From assembly GCF_004134945.1 (NCBI RefSeq), contig NZ_SBAP01000005.1, positions 37,046-101,045 of the forward strand: a stretch of DNA of 64,000 bases, written 5' to 3'. This document shows positions 7,073 through 15,635 of this stretch, one piece after another (position 1 is the first letter of the stretch; each line of letters begins with the position of its first letter). This DNA comes from Fusobacterium_C necrophorum_A. Lineage in GTDB: Bacteria > Fusobacteriota > Fusobacteriia > Fusobacteriales > Fusobacteriaceae. The translations under genes were made by a program, and so were the position numbers. Below the pieces are notes generated by a model. It made no database searches. It was not told the DNA's origin and saw nothing but the letters and a program-made list of their open reading frames with translations.

Positions 7073-7894
7073 CTATTTTATAAAAGATAAACTTTCTTCA
7101 ATGGCAATTCCTCGAAATTTATCTTGATTGTCTTTATTTTTCAAAATAAATGCATAGACGATATCCATTGCTTTTTGAACGCTCTCTTCCAAAGAATGAC
7201 CGTATAAGAGATTGCCTAGGAGAACGGAAGAAAAAATATCTCCGGTTCCGGGAAATTGAATCGGAATATGACAATATGGCAAAAAGAAATAATTATCATT
7301 CACAGCATCAAAACCGCAGACATAATGCTCCTTATCTTTTGTTTCTACACTGGTAATGACAACCGATTTTGCTCCGTTATCTAAGAGAGATTGAATTAGA
7401 TCTTTTACCTCTTCGAGACTGACGGTAATTTGCCCTATATATTTTTTCGCTAAGAAACAGGCTTCTGTAAAGTTGGGAACCATAACATCTGCAACACTGC
7501 TTAATTTTCTCATATTATCTACAGTTTCTTCTTTTATTCCGTTATAAAGTTTTCCTTGATCTCCCATAATGGGATCGACCATGACAAAAAGTCCTTGATG
7601 TTTCTTTTTATCAATATATTGTAGAATAAGTTCCACTTGTCTTTTTGTGAAAATAAATCCTGTGGAAATACAATCAAAGGAGAAGTTCAGCTCTTCCCAA
7701 ATCTTTAGAGATTTTTCCATATATTCTGTGGTATCCATAATTTCAAATTTTCCATAATCTAAGGTATTTGAAACAAGAGCAGTGGGAAGGTTATATAAAC
7801 TGTGTCCCATTGTGGATAAGATAGGAGTCATCGCTGCTAGGGCGACTTTTCCATAACCGGGCATATCGTTAATCAATAAAATTTTTTTATTCAT
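7073..7894 (-). CDS. pdxK: Pyridoxal/pyridoxamine kinase
   Basis: ATP-dependent kinase of the ribokinase superfamily for vitamin B6 salvage. The 273-aa protein begins with ILLINDMPGYGKVALAA, typical of the pyridoxal kinase branch. It has the VDPIMGDQGKLY segment and the GTGDIFSSVLLG anion-hole motif near residue 217, whose Asp is the catalytic base. A GAGGGGGAG Shine-Dalgarno precedes the start. It stands alone on the minus strand next to tRNA-Ser. A thiamine-type pyrimidine substrate is less likely given the sequence pattern. Confidence 0.85.
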   Translation of the reverse strand: MNKKILLINDMPGYGKVALAAMTPILSTMGHSLYNLPTALVSNTLDYGKFEIMDTTEYMEKSLKIWEELNFSFDCISTGFIFTKRQVELILQYIDKKKHQGLFVMVDPIMGDQGKLYNGIKEETVDNMRKLSSVADVMVPNFTEACFLAKKYIGQITVSLEEVKDLIQSLLDNGAKSVVITSVETKDKEHYVCGFDAVNDNYFFLPYCHIPIQFPGTGDIFSSVLLGNLLYGHSLEESVQKAMDIVYAFILKNKDNQDKFRGIAIEESLSFIK

Positions 7895-7979
7895 AGTTTC
7901 TCCCCCTCATTTTACATTTTACGATATATTTTACCTTTTTTTCCATAAAAAATCAAACAAATCATTCTTGAAAAAATTA

Positions 7980-8008
7980 TTGACAATTTTGATAAATTTT
8001 AATATAAT
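7980..8008 (+). promoter_or_regulatory. Promoter of the DUF1858 gene
   Basis: Consensus TTGACA (7980-7985), 17 bases, TATAAT (8003-8008). One of the strongest promoters in the window, suggesting abundant expression. Confidence 0.85.
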
Positions 8009-8061
8009 AGGGAAAATAAAAGAATGAAAAGAGCATTTCATTTTAAGAGGAGGAAGTAAAC

Positions 8062-8262
8062 ATGGTAACAAAAGATATGAATATATTGGAGGCAGTTCAA
8101 AACTATCCAGTCGCAGTGGAAGTTTTTCAAAAGCATGGTCTTGGATGTGTAGGATGTATGATTGCTTCGGGAGAAACTTTGGGAGAAGGGATTGCAGCTC
8201 ACGGATTGAATCCGGATGCAATTGTAGCAGAAATTAACGAATTGATCCAACAAGGAAAATAG
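8062..8262 (+). CDS. DUF1858 small redox-disulfide protein
   Basis: A 66-aa protein of the DUF1858 type (a domain often linked to hybrid-cluster proteins), with a CVGC pair at residues 29-32 in the context KHGLGCVGCMIASGETLGEG. The cysteines could form a redox-active disulfide. AGGAGGAAG precedes the ATG. It is a one-gene unit with a consensus promoter and its own terminator. The precise role is not known. Confidence 0.85.
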   Translation: MVTKDMNILEAVQNYPVAVEVFQKHGLGCVGCMIASGETLGEGIAAHGLNPDAIVAEINELIQQGK

Positions 8263-8270
8263 TTAAGTGC

Positions 8271-8296
8271 GGGCCAGTTTTTCTGGCCTTTTTTTA
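8271..8296 (+). terminator. Terminator after the DUF1858 gene
   Basis: GGCCAG / CTGGCC stem with a TTTTT loop and seven Ts. Confidence 0.9.
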
Positions 8297-8309
8297 TGGG
8301 AAGAGGACA

Positions 8310-8338
8310 TTGAAAAAAAATGATTTTTATGATAAAAT
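8310..8338 (+). promoter_or_regulatory. Promoter of the DUF445-ruvB gene run
   Basis: TTGAAA (8310-8315), 17 bases, TAAAAT (8333-8338) with an upstream TG. It is the last clear promoter before the long plus-strand gene run that begins here. Confidence 0.6.
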
Positions 8339-8377
8339 AATTTACTAAATCAATAAAAAATCAGAAGGAGCTAGGCA

Positions 8378-8983
8378 ATGTTGTTGAGATGGTTGATGAT
8401 GGTGTTGATAGGATCATGGATTGGGTGGATTACCAATTGGTTGGCAATTAAAATGTTATTTCATCCCTATGAAGAAAAACGTTTTCTATGTTTTAGAATC
8501 CAAGGGCTCATTCCTAAAAGAAAAAAAGACATTGGGAGTGGAATCGCCAGGGTGGTGGAGCAAGAACTGCTTTCTTTGAGAGAGTTATTGGAGCAGATGG
8601 ATACAGAGCTTATTTTTCAGAATATAGAGAAAAAGATGGATGAATATTTGGAAGAAAATTTAGAAAAAGAAATTCAAAAGGCTTTTCCTTTGGCTGCAAT
8701 GTTTTTGGGAAAAGATAGTTTGGAAAAAATTAAAATCTTAGTGAAACAGGGAGTTTTATCTCGAAAAGAGGAAATTTGTTCTGTATTTACAAGCCACTTA
8801 GAAGAAAATATTGATATTCAAAAAATGATTTCCGATAAAATTGCTTCTTTTTCTTTTCAAAAAGTAGAGGAGATTATTTTTTCTTTGGCGAAAAAAGAAT
8901 TGAAACATATTGAGTGGGTAGGAGCTGTTTTAGGAGCTGTTATTGGAGGATTGCAGTCCTTATTATTTTCCTATTTCTCATAA
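8378..8983 (+). CDS. DUF445 family membrane protein
   Basis: A 201-aa protein with an N-terminal membrane segment containing the family-typical WIGWITNWLAIKMLFHPYEEKR stretch (given here in part) and IQGLIPKRKKDIG. A long charged, helical middle and a C-terminal hydrophobic hairpin (VGAVLGAVIGGLQSLLF) follow. This is about half the length of some DUF445 members, consistent with the short type. Function unknown; it probably sits in the cytoplasmic membrane. ruvB follows after 24 bases. Confidence 0.8.
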   Translation: MLLRWLMMVLIGSWIGWITNWLAIKMLFHPYEEKRFLCFRIQGLIPKRKKDIGSGIARVVEQELLSLRELLEQMDTELIFQNIEKKMDEYLEENLEKEIQKAFPLAAMFLGKDSLEKIKILVKQGVLSRKEEICSVFTSHLEENIDIQKMISDKIASFSFQKVEEIIFSLAKKELKHIEWVGAVLGAVIGGLQSLLFSYFS

Positions 8984-9007
8984 AAAACGAGTAAGAAGGA
9001 TAGAGTT

Positions 9008-10012
9008 ATGGAAAGAATTGTGAGTGAATTCGAAATACCGAATGAAATAGAGGTTCAAAGAAATTTAAGACCGAGGACTTTTCAGGAGTATATAGGACAA
9101 GAGAGTTTGAAAGAAAAAATTTTTATTTCTATTCAGGCGGCGAAAAGAAGAGGAAGCGTGATTGATCATGTTTTGTTGTATGGGCCTCCGGGTTTAGGAA
9201 AGACTACTTTGGCGGGAGTGATTGCGAATGAAATGGGGTCCAATTTAAAAATTACTTCTGGACCTGTTTTAGAGAAGGCAGGAGATCTGGCGGCTATTTT
9301 AACTTCTTTGGAGGAAAATGATGTGCTGTTTATTGACGAAATTCATCGTTTAAACACCGCAGTGGAAGAAATTTTATATCCTGCCATGGAAGATAGGGAG
9401 TTGGATATTATTATTGGAAAAGGACCGGCTGCTCGTTCTATTCGAATTGAACTTCCTAATTTCACTTTAATTGGGGCTACAACTCGGGCAGGGCTACTCA
9501 GTGCACCTTTACGGGATCGTTTTGGAATCAGTCATAAAATGGAATATTATACGGAGCAAGAAGTAAAAGAAATTATTTTGCGTGGAGGAAAAATTTTAGA
9601 GGTGGAAGTAGAACAGGCGGGAGCGGAAGAGCTTGCAAAACGTAGTCGGGGAACGCCTAGAATTGCAAATCGCCTTCTAAAAAGAGTTCGAGATTATGCG
9701 GAAATCAGGGGAAAAGGTATCATTACAAAAAAGATTGCCATACAGGCTTTAAATCTTTTAGGAGTAGATGTGGAAGGCTTGGATGAGTTAGACAGAAATA
9801 TTTTACATGCGATTTTTGAAAATTATGGAGGGGGTCCTGTCGGGATTGAAACTTTATCCTTGCTTTTGGGAGAAGATAGAAGAACTTTAGAAGAAGTTTA
9901 TGAGCCATATCTGATTCAAAAGGGATTTTTAAAAAGAACGACTCGAGGTAGGGTAGCTACTTCAAAAGCAACAGTTTATTGGAAAAAAATGGAGGAAAAA
10001 AATGAAGATTAA
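9008..10012 (+). CDS. ruvB: Holliday junction branch-migration helicase RuvB
   Basis: AAA+ motor that, with RuvA, drives branch migration of Holliday junctions. The 334-aa protein has Walker A GPPGLGKTT (about residues 60-68), Walker B DEIHRL, sensor GATTRAGLLSAPLRDRFG and the C-terminal winged-helix DNA-binding domain starting near residue 260. ruvA and ruvC are not adjacent. Its last 11 bases overlap the Rrf2 gene, suggesting coupling. Confidence 0.97.
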   Translation: MERIVSEFEIPNEIEVQRNLRPRTFQEYIGQESLKEKIFISIQAAKRRGSVIDHVLLYGPPGLGKTTLAGVIANEMGSNLKITSGPVLEKAGDLAAILTSLEENDVLFIDEIHRLNTAVEEILYPAMEDRELDIIIGKGPAARSIRIELPNFTLIGATTRAGLLSAPLRDRFGISHKMEYYTEQEVKEIILRGGKILEVEVEQAGAEELAKRSRGTPRIANRLLKRVRDYAEIRGKGIITKKIAIQALNLLGVDVEGLDELDRNILHAIFENYGGGPVGIETLSLLLGEDRRTLEEVYEPYLIQKGFLKRTTRGRVATSKATVYWKKMEEKNED

Positions 10013-10418
10013 CACAAAAGTACGATACGGATTCAAAGCACTGGCATATATTGCTATGAATACGGAAGAAAATAAATTAGTGAGGATTAAAGAAATTGCT
10101 GAAAGTCAGAATATTTCCATTCAATATTTGGAGCAGATTTTGTTCAAATTGAAAAATGAAAAAATTATTGAAGGAAAAAGAGGACCGAGTGGGGGCTATC
10201 GTTTAGCAATGTCTCCGAAAGAGATCACTTTACACAAGGTGTATATGATTTTAGACGATGAAGTCAAAGTAATTGATTGTAATGAAAGTGATGAACATAG
10301 ACAACAATGTAAGGAAACGATTTGCGGTTCTACCTGTATTTGGAGTAAATTGGATCATGCCTTAACGAAAATTTTATCAGATACTACTTTAGAAGATTTT
10401 ATAAATAATGTAAAATAA
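10002..10418 (+). CDS. Rrf2-family regulator with four cysteines (IscR-like)
   Basis: A 138-aa winged-helix repressor starting MKINTKVRYGFKALAYIA with the GPSGGYRLA wing of Rrf2 proteins. Cysteines at 93, 103, 108 and 112 lie in the loop that holds an Fe-S cluster in IscR or senses cysteine/thiols in CymR-like proteins. The spacing differs somewhat from IscR, so the exact ligand set is uncertain. No isc or suf genes are nearby. It starts inside the end of ruvB behind GGAGG. Confidence 0.88.
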   Translation: MKINTKVRYGFKALAYIAMNTEENKLVRIKEIAESQNISIQYLEQILFKLKNEKIIEGKRGPSGGYRLAMSPKEITLHKVYMILDDEVKVIDCNESDEHRQQCKETICGSTCIWSKLDHALTKILSDTTLEDFINNVK

Positions 10419-10432
10419 GTTAGGAGAAAGCT

Positions 10433-11143
10433 TTGATTAGTGTTATAATAGAAAGGAAAGAATATTTAGACGAGATTATTTTGGAAAAAAAGGAAGACCT
10501 GCACCATTTACTCCATGTATTTCGTTTGGAAGTTGGAGATAAAGTTCGAGCAGTAGATGGCGATTATGAATATATTTGTGAAATACAAAAAATCATAGAG
10601 AATAAAGTGCATCTTCAAATTCTGGAAAAAAAAGAAGATGCTTTTTCTCTATCTGTAGAGATTGATGCAGCCATCTGTCTGATTAAAAATGACAAGATGG
10701 ATTTTTGTATTCAAAAATTAACAGAGTTGGGAATACACAGTATTTTACCTACCATAGCAAAAAGATGTGTGGTAAAATTGAAAGAAAAAAAAGAAAAATG
10801 GAATACAATTGTGAAAGAAACAATGAAACAGTGTCAAGGAGTAAAACCGACACAGATTCAAGAGATTATAGATTTAAAACAGCTTCCTTTGGAGAACTAT
10901 GATTTGATTTTATTGCCTTATGAATGTGAAGAAGAGCATAGCTTGAAGCATGTTTTACGAAACGGACCAGGAGTACCGAAAAAAATCTTATATATTATAG
11001 GACCGGAAGGCGGTTTTGAAAAAGAGGAAATTGAGTATCTGGCTTCCAAAGGAGCAAAAGTGGTTAGTCTAGGAAAGCGAATTTTACGAGCAGAAACAGC
11101 AGCAATTGTAGTGGGAGGAGTTTTGGTTCATGAATTCGAATAA
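10433..11143 (+). CDS. rsmE: 16S rRNA (uracil-1498-N3)-methyltransferase RsmE
   Basis: SPOUT-class methyltransferase that modifies U1498 in the decoding region of 16S rRNA. The 236-aa product has an N-terminal PUA-like domain, then AICLIKNDKMDFCIQKLTELG, and the C-terminal knot motif IGPEGGFEKEEIEY followed by SLGKRILRAETA. The start is a TTG codon at 10433, supported by TAGGAGAAAG just upstream; no suitable ATG exists. The end overlaps mtaB by 14 bases. Confidence 0.93.
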   Translation: MISVIIERKEYLDEIILEKKEDLHHLLHVFRLEVGDKVRAVDGDYEYICEIQKIIENKVHLQILEKKEDAFSLSVEIDAAICLIKNDKMDFCIQKLTELGIHSILPTIAKRCVVKLKEKKEKWNTIVKETMKQCQGVKPTQIQEIIDLKQLPLENYDLILLPYECEEEHSLKHVLRNGPGVPKKILYIIGPEGGFEKEEIEYLASKGAKVVSLGKRILRAETAAIVVGGVLVHEFE

Positions 11144-12440
11144 AAGAGTAGCTTTCTATACTTTGGGTTGTAAGGTAAATCAGTATGAAAGTGAAAGTAT
11201 CAAGAATCAGTTGTTACAAAAGGGCTATGAAGAAGTGGAATTTGAAACGACAGCAGATGTTTATATTGTGAATTCTTGTACGGTTACGAGTATTGCCGAT
11301 CGAAAAACTAGAAATATCTTGAGAAGAGCAAAAAAGCAAAATCCCTTGGGAAAAGTGATTGTAACAGGTTGTTATGCGGAAACTAATCGAAAAGATTTGC
11401 TGGAAATGGAAGAAATCGACTTTGTGATTGGAAATAAAGATAAAAGTGCAGTAGCAAACTTTGTGCAGGAAATTCACAACCAGGAAAGAGAAGAGCCTGA
11501 GGAGAGTATTTTCCAAGAAAAAGAATATCAGGAATATGAATTTGCAACCTTCCGAGAGATGACCAGAGCCTATGTGAAAATACAGGATGGATGTAATGAG
11601 TTTTGTTCCTATTGTAAAATTCCTTTTGCCAGAGGGAGAAGTCGTTCCAGAAGACCGGAGAAAGTGTTGGAAGAAATCGATAAATTACTAATGGAGGGCT
11701 TTCGAGAAATTATTTTAATTGGAATTAACTTGGGGGATTATGGAAAAGATTTGAAGGAAGAAATCAATTTTGAAGACTTGGTAAGAAAAATTTTAAAGAA
11801 AGATTTGTTACAGAGAGTTCGAATCGGTTCTGTGTATCCGGATCGAATTACGGAATCTTTCATGACTTTATTTGATCACCCTAAAATGATGCCTCATTTA
11901 CATATTTCTTTACAATCCTGCGATGACACGGTGTTGAGAAATATGAGAAGAAACTATGGAAAAGACGTCATCTTAAAGGCTTTATTTTCTTTGAGAAAAA
12001 AAGTGCCTATGATGGAGTACACGGCGGATGTAATTGTAGGTTTTCCCGGTGAAACAGAAGAAATGTTTCAAAATACCTATGATAGTTTAGAGAAAATAGG
12101 ATTTTCTCATCTTCATATTTTTCCATATTCTGATCGAGAGGGGACAATTGCTTCCAGAATGGAGCATAAAATTCAGGCTGGAGTGAAGAGAGAAAGAGTC
12201 GGTATCTTAGAAAATTTACAAAAAAAGATAGAAGAAGATAGAAGAAAATACTATCTTGGAAAAAGATTGGAAGTGTTGATTGAGGAAGAAAAAGATGGAT
12301 ATTGGTGGGGCTATAGTCCAAATTATCTCAGAGTGAAGATAAGAGGAAAAAATCTTTCTATAAACTCAATGGTACAAGTAAAAGTAGAGCAAGTGGAGAA
12401 AGGAGTTTTGATAGCTTATGAATATGCGAAAAGTCTATAA
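11130..12440 (+). CDS. mtaB: tRNA t6A37 methylthiotransferase MtaB
   Basis: Radical-SAM enzyme that converts t6A37 to ms2t6A37 in tRNAs reading ANN codons. The 436-aa protein shows the UPF0004 domain (TLGCKVNQYESE, NSCTVTSIADRK, TGCYAE cysteines) holding one cluster. The radical-SAM motif CNEFCSYC begins at Cys155, followed by ARGRSRSRRPE, and a C-terminal TRAM-like domain comes last. The GCKVNQYES signature separates MtaB from MiaB and RimO. Confidence 0.95.
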   Translation: MNSNKRVAFYTLGCKVNQYESESIKNQLLQKGYEEVEFETTADVYIVNSCTVTSIADRKTRNILRRAKKQNPLGKVIVTGCYAETNRKDLLEMEEIDFVIGNKDKSAVANFVQEIHNQEREEPEESIFQEKEYQEYEFATFREMTRAYVKIQDGCNEFCSYCKIPFARGRSRSRRPEKVLEEIDKLLMEGFREIILIGINLGDYGKDLKEEINFEDLVRKILKKDLLQRVRIGSVYPDRITESFMTLFDHPKMMPHLHISLQSCDDTVLRNMRRNYGKDVILKALFSLRKKVPMMEYTADVIVGFPGETEEMFQNTYDSLEKIGFSHLHIFPYSDREGTIASRMEHKIQAGVKRERVGILENLQKKIEEDRRKYYLGKRLEVLIEEEKDGYWWGYSPNYLRVKIRGKNLSINSMVQVKVEQVEKGVLIAYEYAKSL

Positions 12441-13380
12441 TGGAATTATTCTAGTTCTCATTGCAGTGTTGGTATTATTGTTGTATTTTAATTTTCGAGG
12501 AAATCAAATCAGCTTATCGGATCAAGACAGAATGCTGTTCATCGGAAAGAAAAATTTAGTTGCAGTTTACGAAGATAAATTAGCAGTGGACATTCCTTTT
12601 GAGATTCATACCAACAAAGATGTCACTTTTGGAGATTTGGTAAAGAAAAAGGAATATGAGGAAGTACTCAGAAAAGTAAATGACATTCTTCCTGAAAAAA
12701 TTGAAAAGTATGCAGTTGTAAAATATGGAGAAATTGAGTATAAAGTAAAAAATGCGAAAAAATTGCCGGAAACTACAATTGATGAGGCACGTTATGCTTT
12801 GGCATCGAGTATTTACAGTATGTTTGATGAATTGTATCGAGAGGCAAACACCGCAGATGTATTGAATCAGAATATTATTGTTGATGTATTGAATGCGAAC
12901 GGTAAAGGGGGATACGCCCGAAAAACCGGAGAATTATTGACGCAAAACCTATCTATGAAATATAACGCAGCAAACTATGAAAAAAATCAAGAAGAAAGTT
13001 ATATTATTTTAAACGATATTTCTATAGATAAGGCAAGAGATATTGTTATGACTTTGCCGGAAAAATATTTTAAAATTCAAGCGAAACCGGTAGTTCCAAC
13101 TTTAGCGAATGTGGTCATTGTTTTAGGGAAAGAAAACAACCTTCCTTTTTCCATTTCCATTGAAGGGACGGAAACGAATATAAAAAAGGCTGCATCCGGT
13201 TTGAAAAAAGCGGGATATAAGGGGGTTAAGACGAGTATAAAAACAGGAAATGAAAAATCTTTTATTGAATATCAAAAAGAGGATTATTTCATTGCTTACA
13301 AAATAGCGAAAATTTTAGAAATTCAAGACATGGTAGAAAAAGATTCTTTATCCAATAAAATAGAAATTCATTTGCCATAA
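12418..13380 (+). CDS. LytR_C-domain membrane-anchored protein
   Basis: A 320-aa protein with a short cytoplasmic N terminus and one membrane segment (residues 9-26). The rest lies outside the membrane. The segment IIVDVLNANGKGGYARKTGE (about residue 160) is a LytR C-terminal-type domain start, and a second related unit appears near residue 240. No LCP catalytic domain is present. It overlaps mtaB and precedes cell-wall synthesis genes, which suggests an envelope role. The start could be either of two ATGs (12418 or 12424). Confidence 0.75.
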   Translation: MNMRKVYNGIILVLIAVLVLLLYFNFRGNQISLSDQDRMLFIGKKNLVAVYEDKLAVDIPFEIHTNKDVTFGDLVKKKEYEEVLRKVNDILPEKIEKYAVVKYGEIEYKVKNAKKLPETTIDEARYALASSIYSMFDELYREANTADVLNQNIIVDVLNANGKGGYARKTGELLTQNLSMKYNAANYEKNQEESYIILNDISIDKARDIVMTLPEKYFKIQAKPVVPTLANVVIVLGKENNLPFSISIEGTETNIKKAASGLKKAGYKGVKTSIKTGNEKSFIEYQKEDYFIAYKIAKILEIQDMVEKDSLSNKIEIHLP

Positions 13381-13397
13381 AGAGAGGTTATACTAGA

Positions 13398-13796
13398 ATG
13401 TGGGTTTATCTAGCATCTTTTATAGGAATTTTTTTGGAAAACAGTTTTTTCTTTTCAGGAGAAAAAGTATTTTTTATCTCGATTCCTTTCTTTTCTTATA
13501 TTTTGTTAAAACAAAGAGGAAGCTCGATTCTTCCACTTTTGATTACGGTAATTTTCGTGTCCTTGCAAGGAGATAGCTATCTTTCTTTTTTCTTGTATTT
13601 TTCATGCTATGGACTTATTTTTTATTTGCTGTTTCGAAATATGGAATATAATCAAGGGACTGTATTTTATCTAAGTATGATTGAATTGATATTTTATAGC
13701 ATTTTGCAAAATTATCATTGGAATTTATTTTATTTTGTGATACACGGAGTATGTTTTTTGGTTTTAAATTATTATTATTTGAAGAAATGTTACTAG
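13398..13796 (+). CDS. Polytopic membrane protein in the MreD position
   Basis: A 132-aa, very hydrophobic protein with about five membrane segments and a Lys-Lys-Cys-Tyr end. Its size, hydropathy and place directly before the PBP2 gene match MreD of the rod-shape system, but sequence identity is too weak to call and no mreB or mreC lies next to it. I treat MreD-like as an inference. AGAGAGG precedes the ATG. Confidence 0.6.
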   Translation: MWVYLASFIGIFLENSFFFSGEKVFFISIPFFSYILLKQRGSSILPLLITVIFVSLQGDSYLSFFLYFSCYGLIFYLLFRNMEYNQGTVFYLSMIELIFYSILQNYHWNLFYFVIHGVCFLVLNYYYLKKCY

Positions 13797-13805
13797 GGAT
13801 TAAAA

Positions 13806-15635
13806 ATGAGAAGAAAAAAAAATGAATTTTTCTTGGGTATGGAAGATAATAGTCGTGGAAAAATCTATTTAGGGGTGATTATTATTTTTTTCTCAGCCCT
13901 TTTGATGAGAATGTTCTATTTACAGGTATTACAAGGCAAAGAATTTCGATATTTATCGGAAAAAAATCAATTTAAATTAAAAAAAATTCCCTCTCCGAGA
14001 GGCCAAATTTTTGACAGCACCGGGAAGTTAATTGTCACGAATGGAGTGGGATATCATCTTGTCTATTTACGAGAAAGAAATCATGAGGATGAGTACGTTG
14101 ATGCTATTGCAGAATTGACAGGCTATGATAGGCAATATATTTTAAAAAGAATTAAATATGGAGAAATTTTTCCCTATACGCGTGAAAATGTTTTGATTGA
14201 GGATTTGGAAGAGGAGAAAGCCTATAAATTGATGGAAAAAATTGTGGACTATCCGTATTTAGAAGTACAGGCTTATTCTAAGAGAAAATACTTATATGAT
14301 TCTGTGGCAGCTCATAGCATCGGTTATGTTAAAAAGATTTCCAAAAAGGAGTACGAAGCACTAAAAGAAGAAGGCTATACTCCAAGAGATGTCGTAGGGA
14401 AAGAAGGTTTGGAAAAGCAATATGATAGAGCGTTAAAAGGCGAAGACGGCTATGAGTATATTGAAGTCAATGCTTTTAATAAAATTCAGAGAAAAATGGA
14501 TAGAAGAGATCCTGTTCCCGGAAAAAATCTTCACCTATCTTTAAATATGGAATTACAACAATATATGGAAGAACAATATCGAGAAGAAGGAAGAGCGGGA
14601 GCTTTTATTGCCTTAGATGCAAAAACAGGAGAAATTATTACTTTGGTAAGTTATCCAACTTTTTCCTTGAATATGTTCAGTTCTCAAATCAGCCAGGCGG
14701 TTTGGAATGAAATTATGAATGATAAGAGAAGACCTTTAGGAAATAAAGCGGTTGCAGGGGAATATCCACCCGGTTCGGTATTCAAAGTTATTTCCGCATT
14801 GGCATTTTTGGAAAGTGGGATCGATCCCAAACAAAAATATTTGGATGCTACAGGATATTATCAAATTGGAAAATGGAAGTGGCGAGCTTGGAAACGTGGA
14901 GGACATGGGTTGGTCGATATGAAAAAATCCCTAGTGGAATCTGCCAATCCCTATTATTACCGTCTGGCAGACCAAGTCGGCTATAAGCCGATTGCCGATA
15001 TGGCAAAGAGATTTGGATTGGGAAGCCCTACAGGGATTGACATTCCCGGAGAAAGAGTAGGAGCCATTCCTACACCGGATTGGAAAAAGAAAAAAATAAA
15101 AGCTTCTTGGGTTAAAGGAGATAGTATTTTGATGTCCATTGGGCAGGGATATGATTTGGTAACTCCACTTCAAATTGCGAAAGCTTATTCTATTATTGCA
15201 AATAAAGGCTATGCCTATTCTCCGCATTTGGTAAAGTATTTGGAAGATGTAAAAACGAAAAAACGAGAAAAGGTAGTAGGAAAAAGAATGGAAGTGAAAG
15301 GGGTCCCCAAAGAATATTACGATATTATCAATGATGCTCTGATTGCAACAGTTTCACAGGACAACGGGACTACAAGAATTTTAAGAAATCCTAAATATTT
15401 AGTAGCTGCCAAGAGCGGATCGGCTCAAAATTCACAGTCGAAAACGACTCATGCTTGGGTAGCGGGATATTTTCCGGCAGACAATCCGGAAATTGTATTT
15501 ACAGCTTTATTGACAGCGGCAGGAGGGGGAGGAGCTGTCGCAGGAGGAATGACGAAAAAATTTATGGATAAATATGATGAAATGAAAAATCCCCCACCAA
15601 AGATAGAAAAAACGGAGGAAACAATAAATGAATAA
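13806..15635 (+). CDS. mrdA: Penicillin-binding protein 2
   Basis: Class B transpeptidase that crosslinks peptidoglycan during elongation, anchored by an N-terminal membrane helix (residues 19-40). In the 609-aa protein the pedestal (PSPRGQIFDSTGKLIVTN onward) leads to the transpeptidase domain. Its catalytic motifs are SVFK (Ser324, Lys327), SAN near residue 379 and KSG at residue 536, where many homologues have KTG. The MreD-like protein upstream fits an elongasome cluster. The last 8 bases overlap the RNase J start. Confidence 0.93.
   Translation: MRRKKNEFFLGMEDNSRGKIYLGVIIIFFSALLMRMFYLQVLQGKEFRYLSEKNQFKLKKIPSPRGQIFDSTGKLIVTNGVGYHLVYLRERNHEDEYVDAIAELTGYDRQYILKRIKYGEIFPYTRENVLIEDLEEEKAYKLMEKIVDYPYLEVQAYSKRKYLYDSVAAHSIGYVKKISKKEYEALKEEGYTPRDVVGKEGLEKQYDRALKGEDGYEYIEVNAFNKIQRKMDRRDPVPGKNLHLSLNMELQQYMEEQYREEGRAGAFIALDAKTGEIITLVSYPTFSLNMFSSQISQAVWNEIMNDKRRPLGNKAVAGEYPPGSVFKVISALAFLESGIDPKQKYLDATGYYQIGKWKWRAWKRGGHGLVDMKKSLVESANPYYYRLADQVGYKPIADMAKRFGLGSPTGIDIPGERVGAIPTPDWKKKKIKASWVKGDSILMSIGQGYDLVTPLQIAKAYSIIANKGYAYSPHLVKYLEDVKTKKREKVVGKRMEVKGVPKEYYDIINDALIATVSQDNGTTRILRNPKYLVAAKSGSAQNSQSKTTHAWVAGYFPADNPEIVFTALLTAAGGGGAVAGGMTKKFMDKYDEMKNPPPKIEKTEETINE

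Noticed and set aside
10042..10054. TGGCATATATTGC resembling a second sigma-54 promoter
   Set aside because: The GG-to-GC spacing is two bases short of the required distance and it lies inside the Rrf2 coding sequence.
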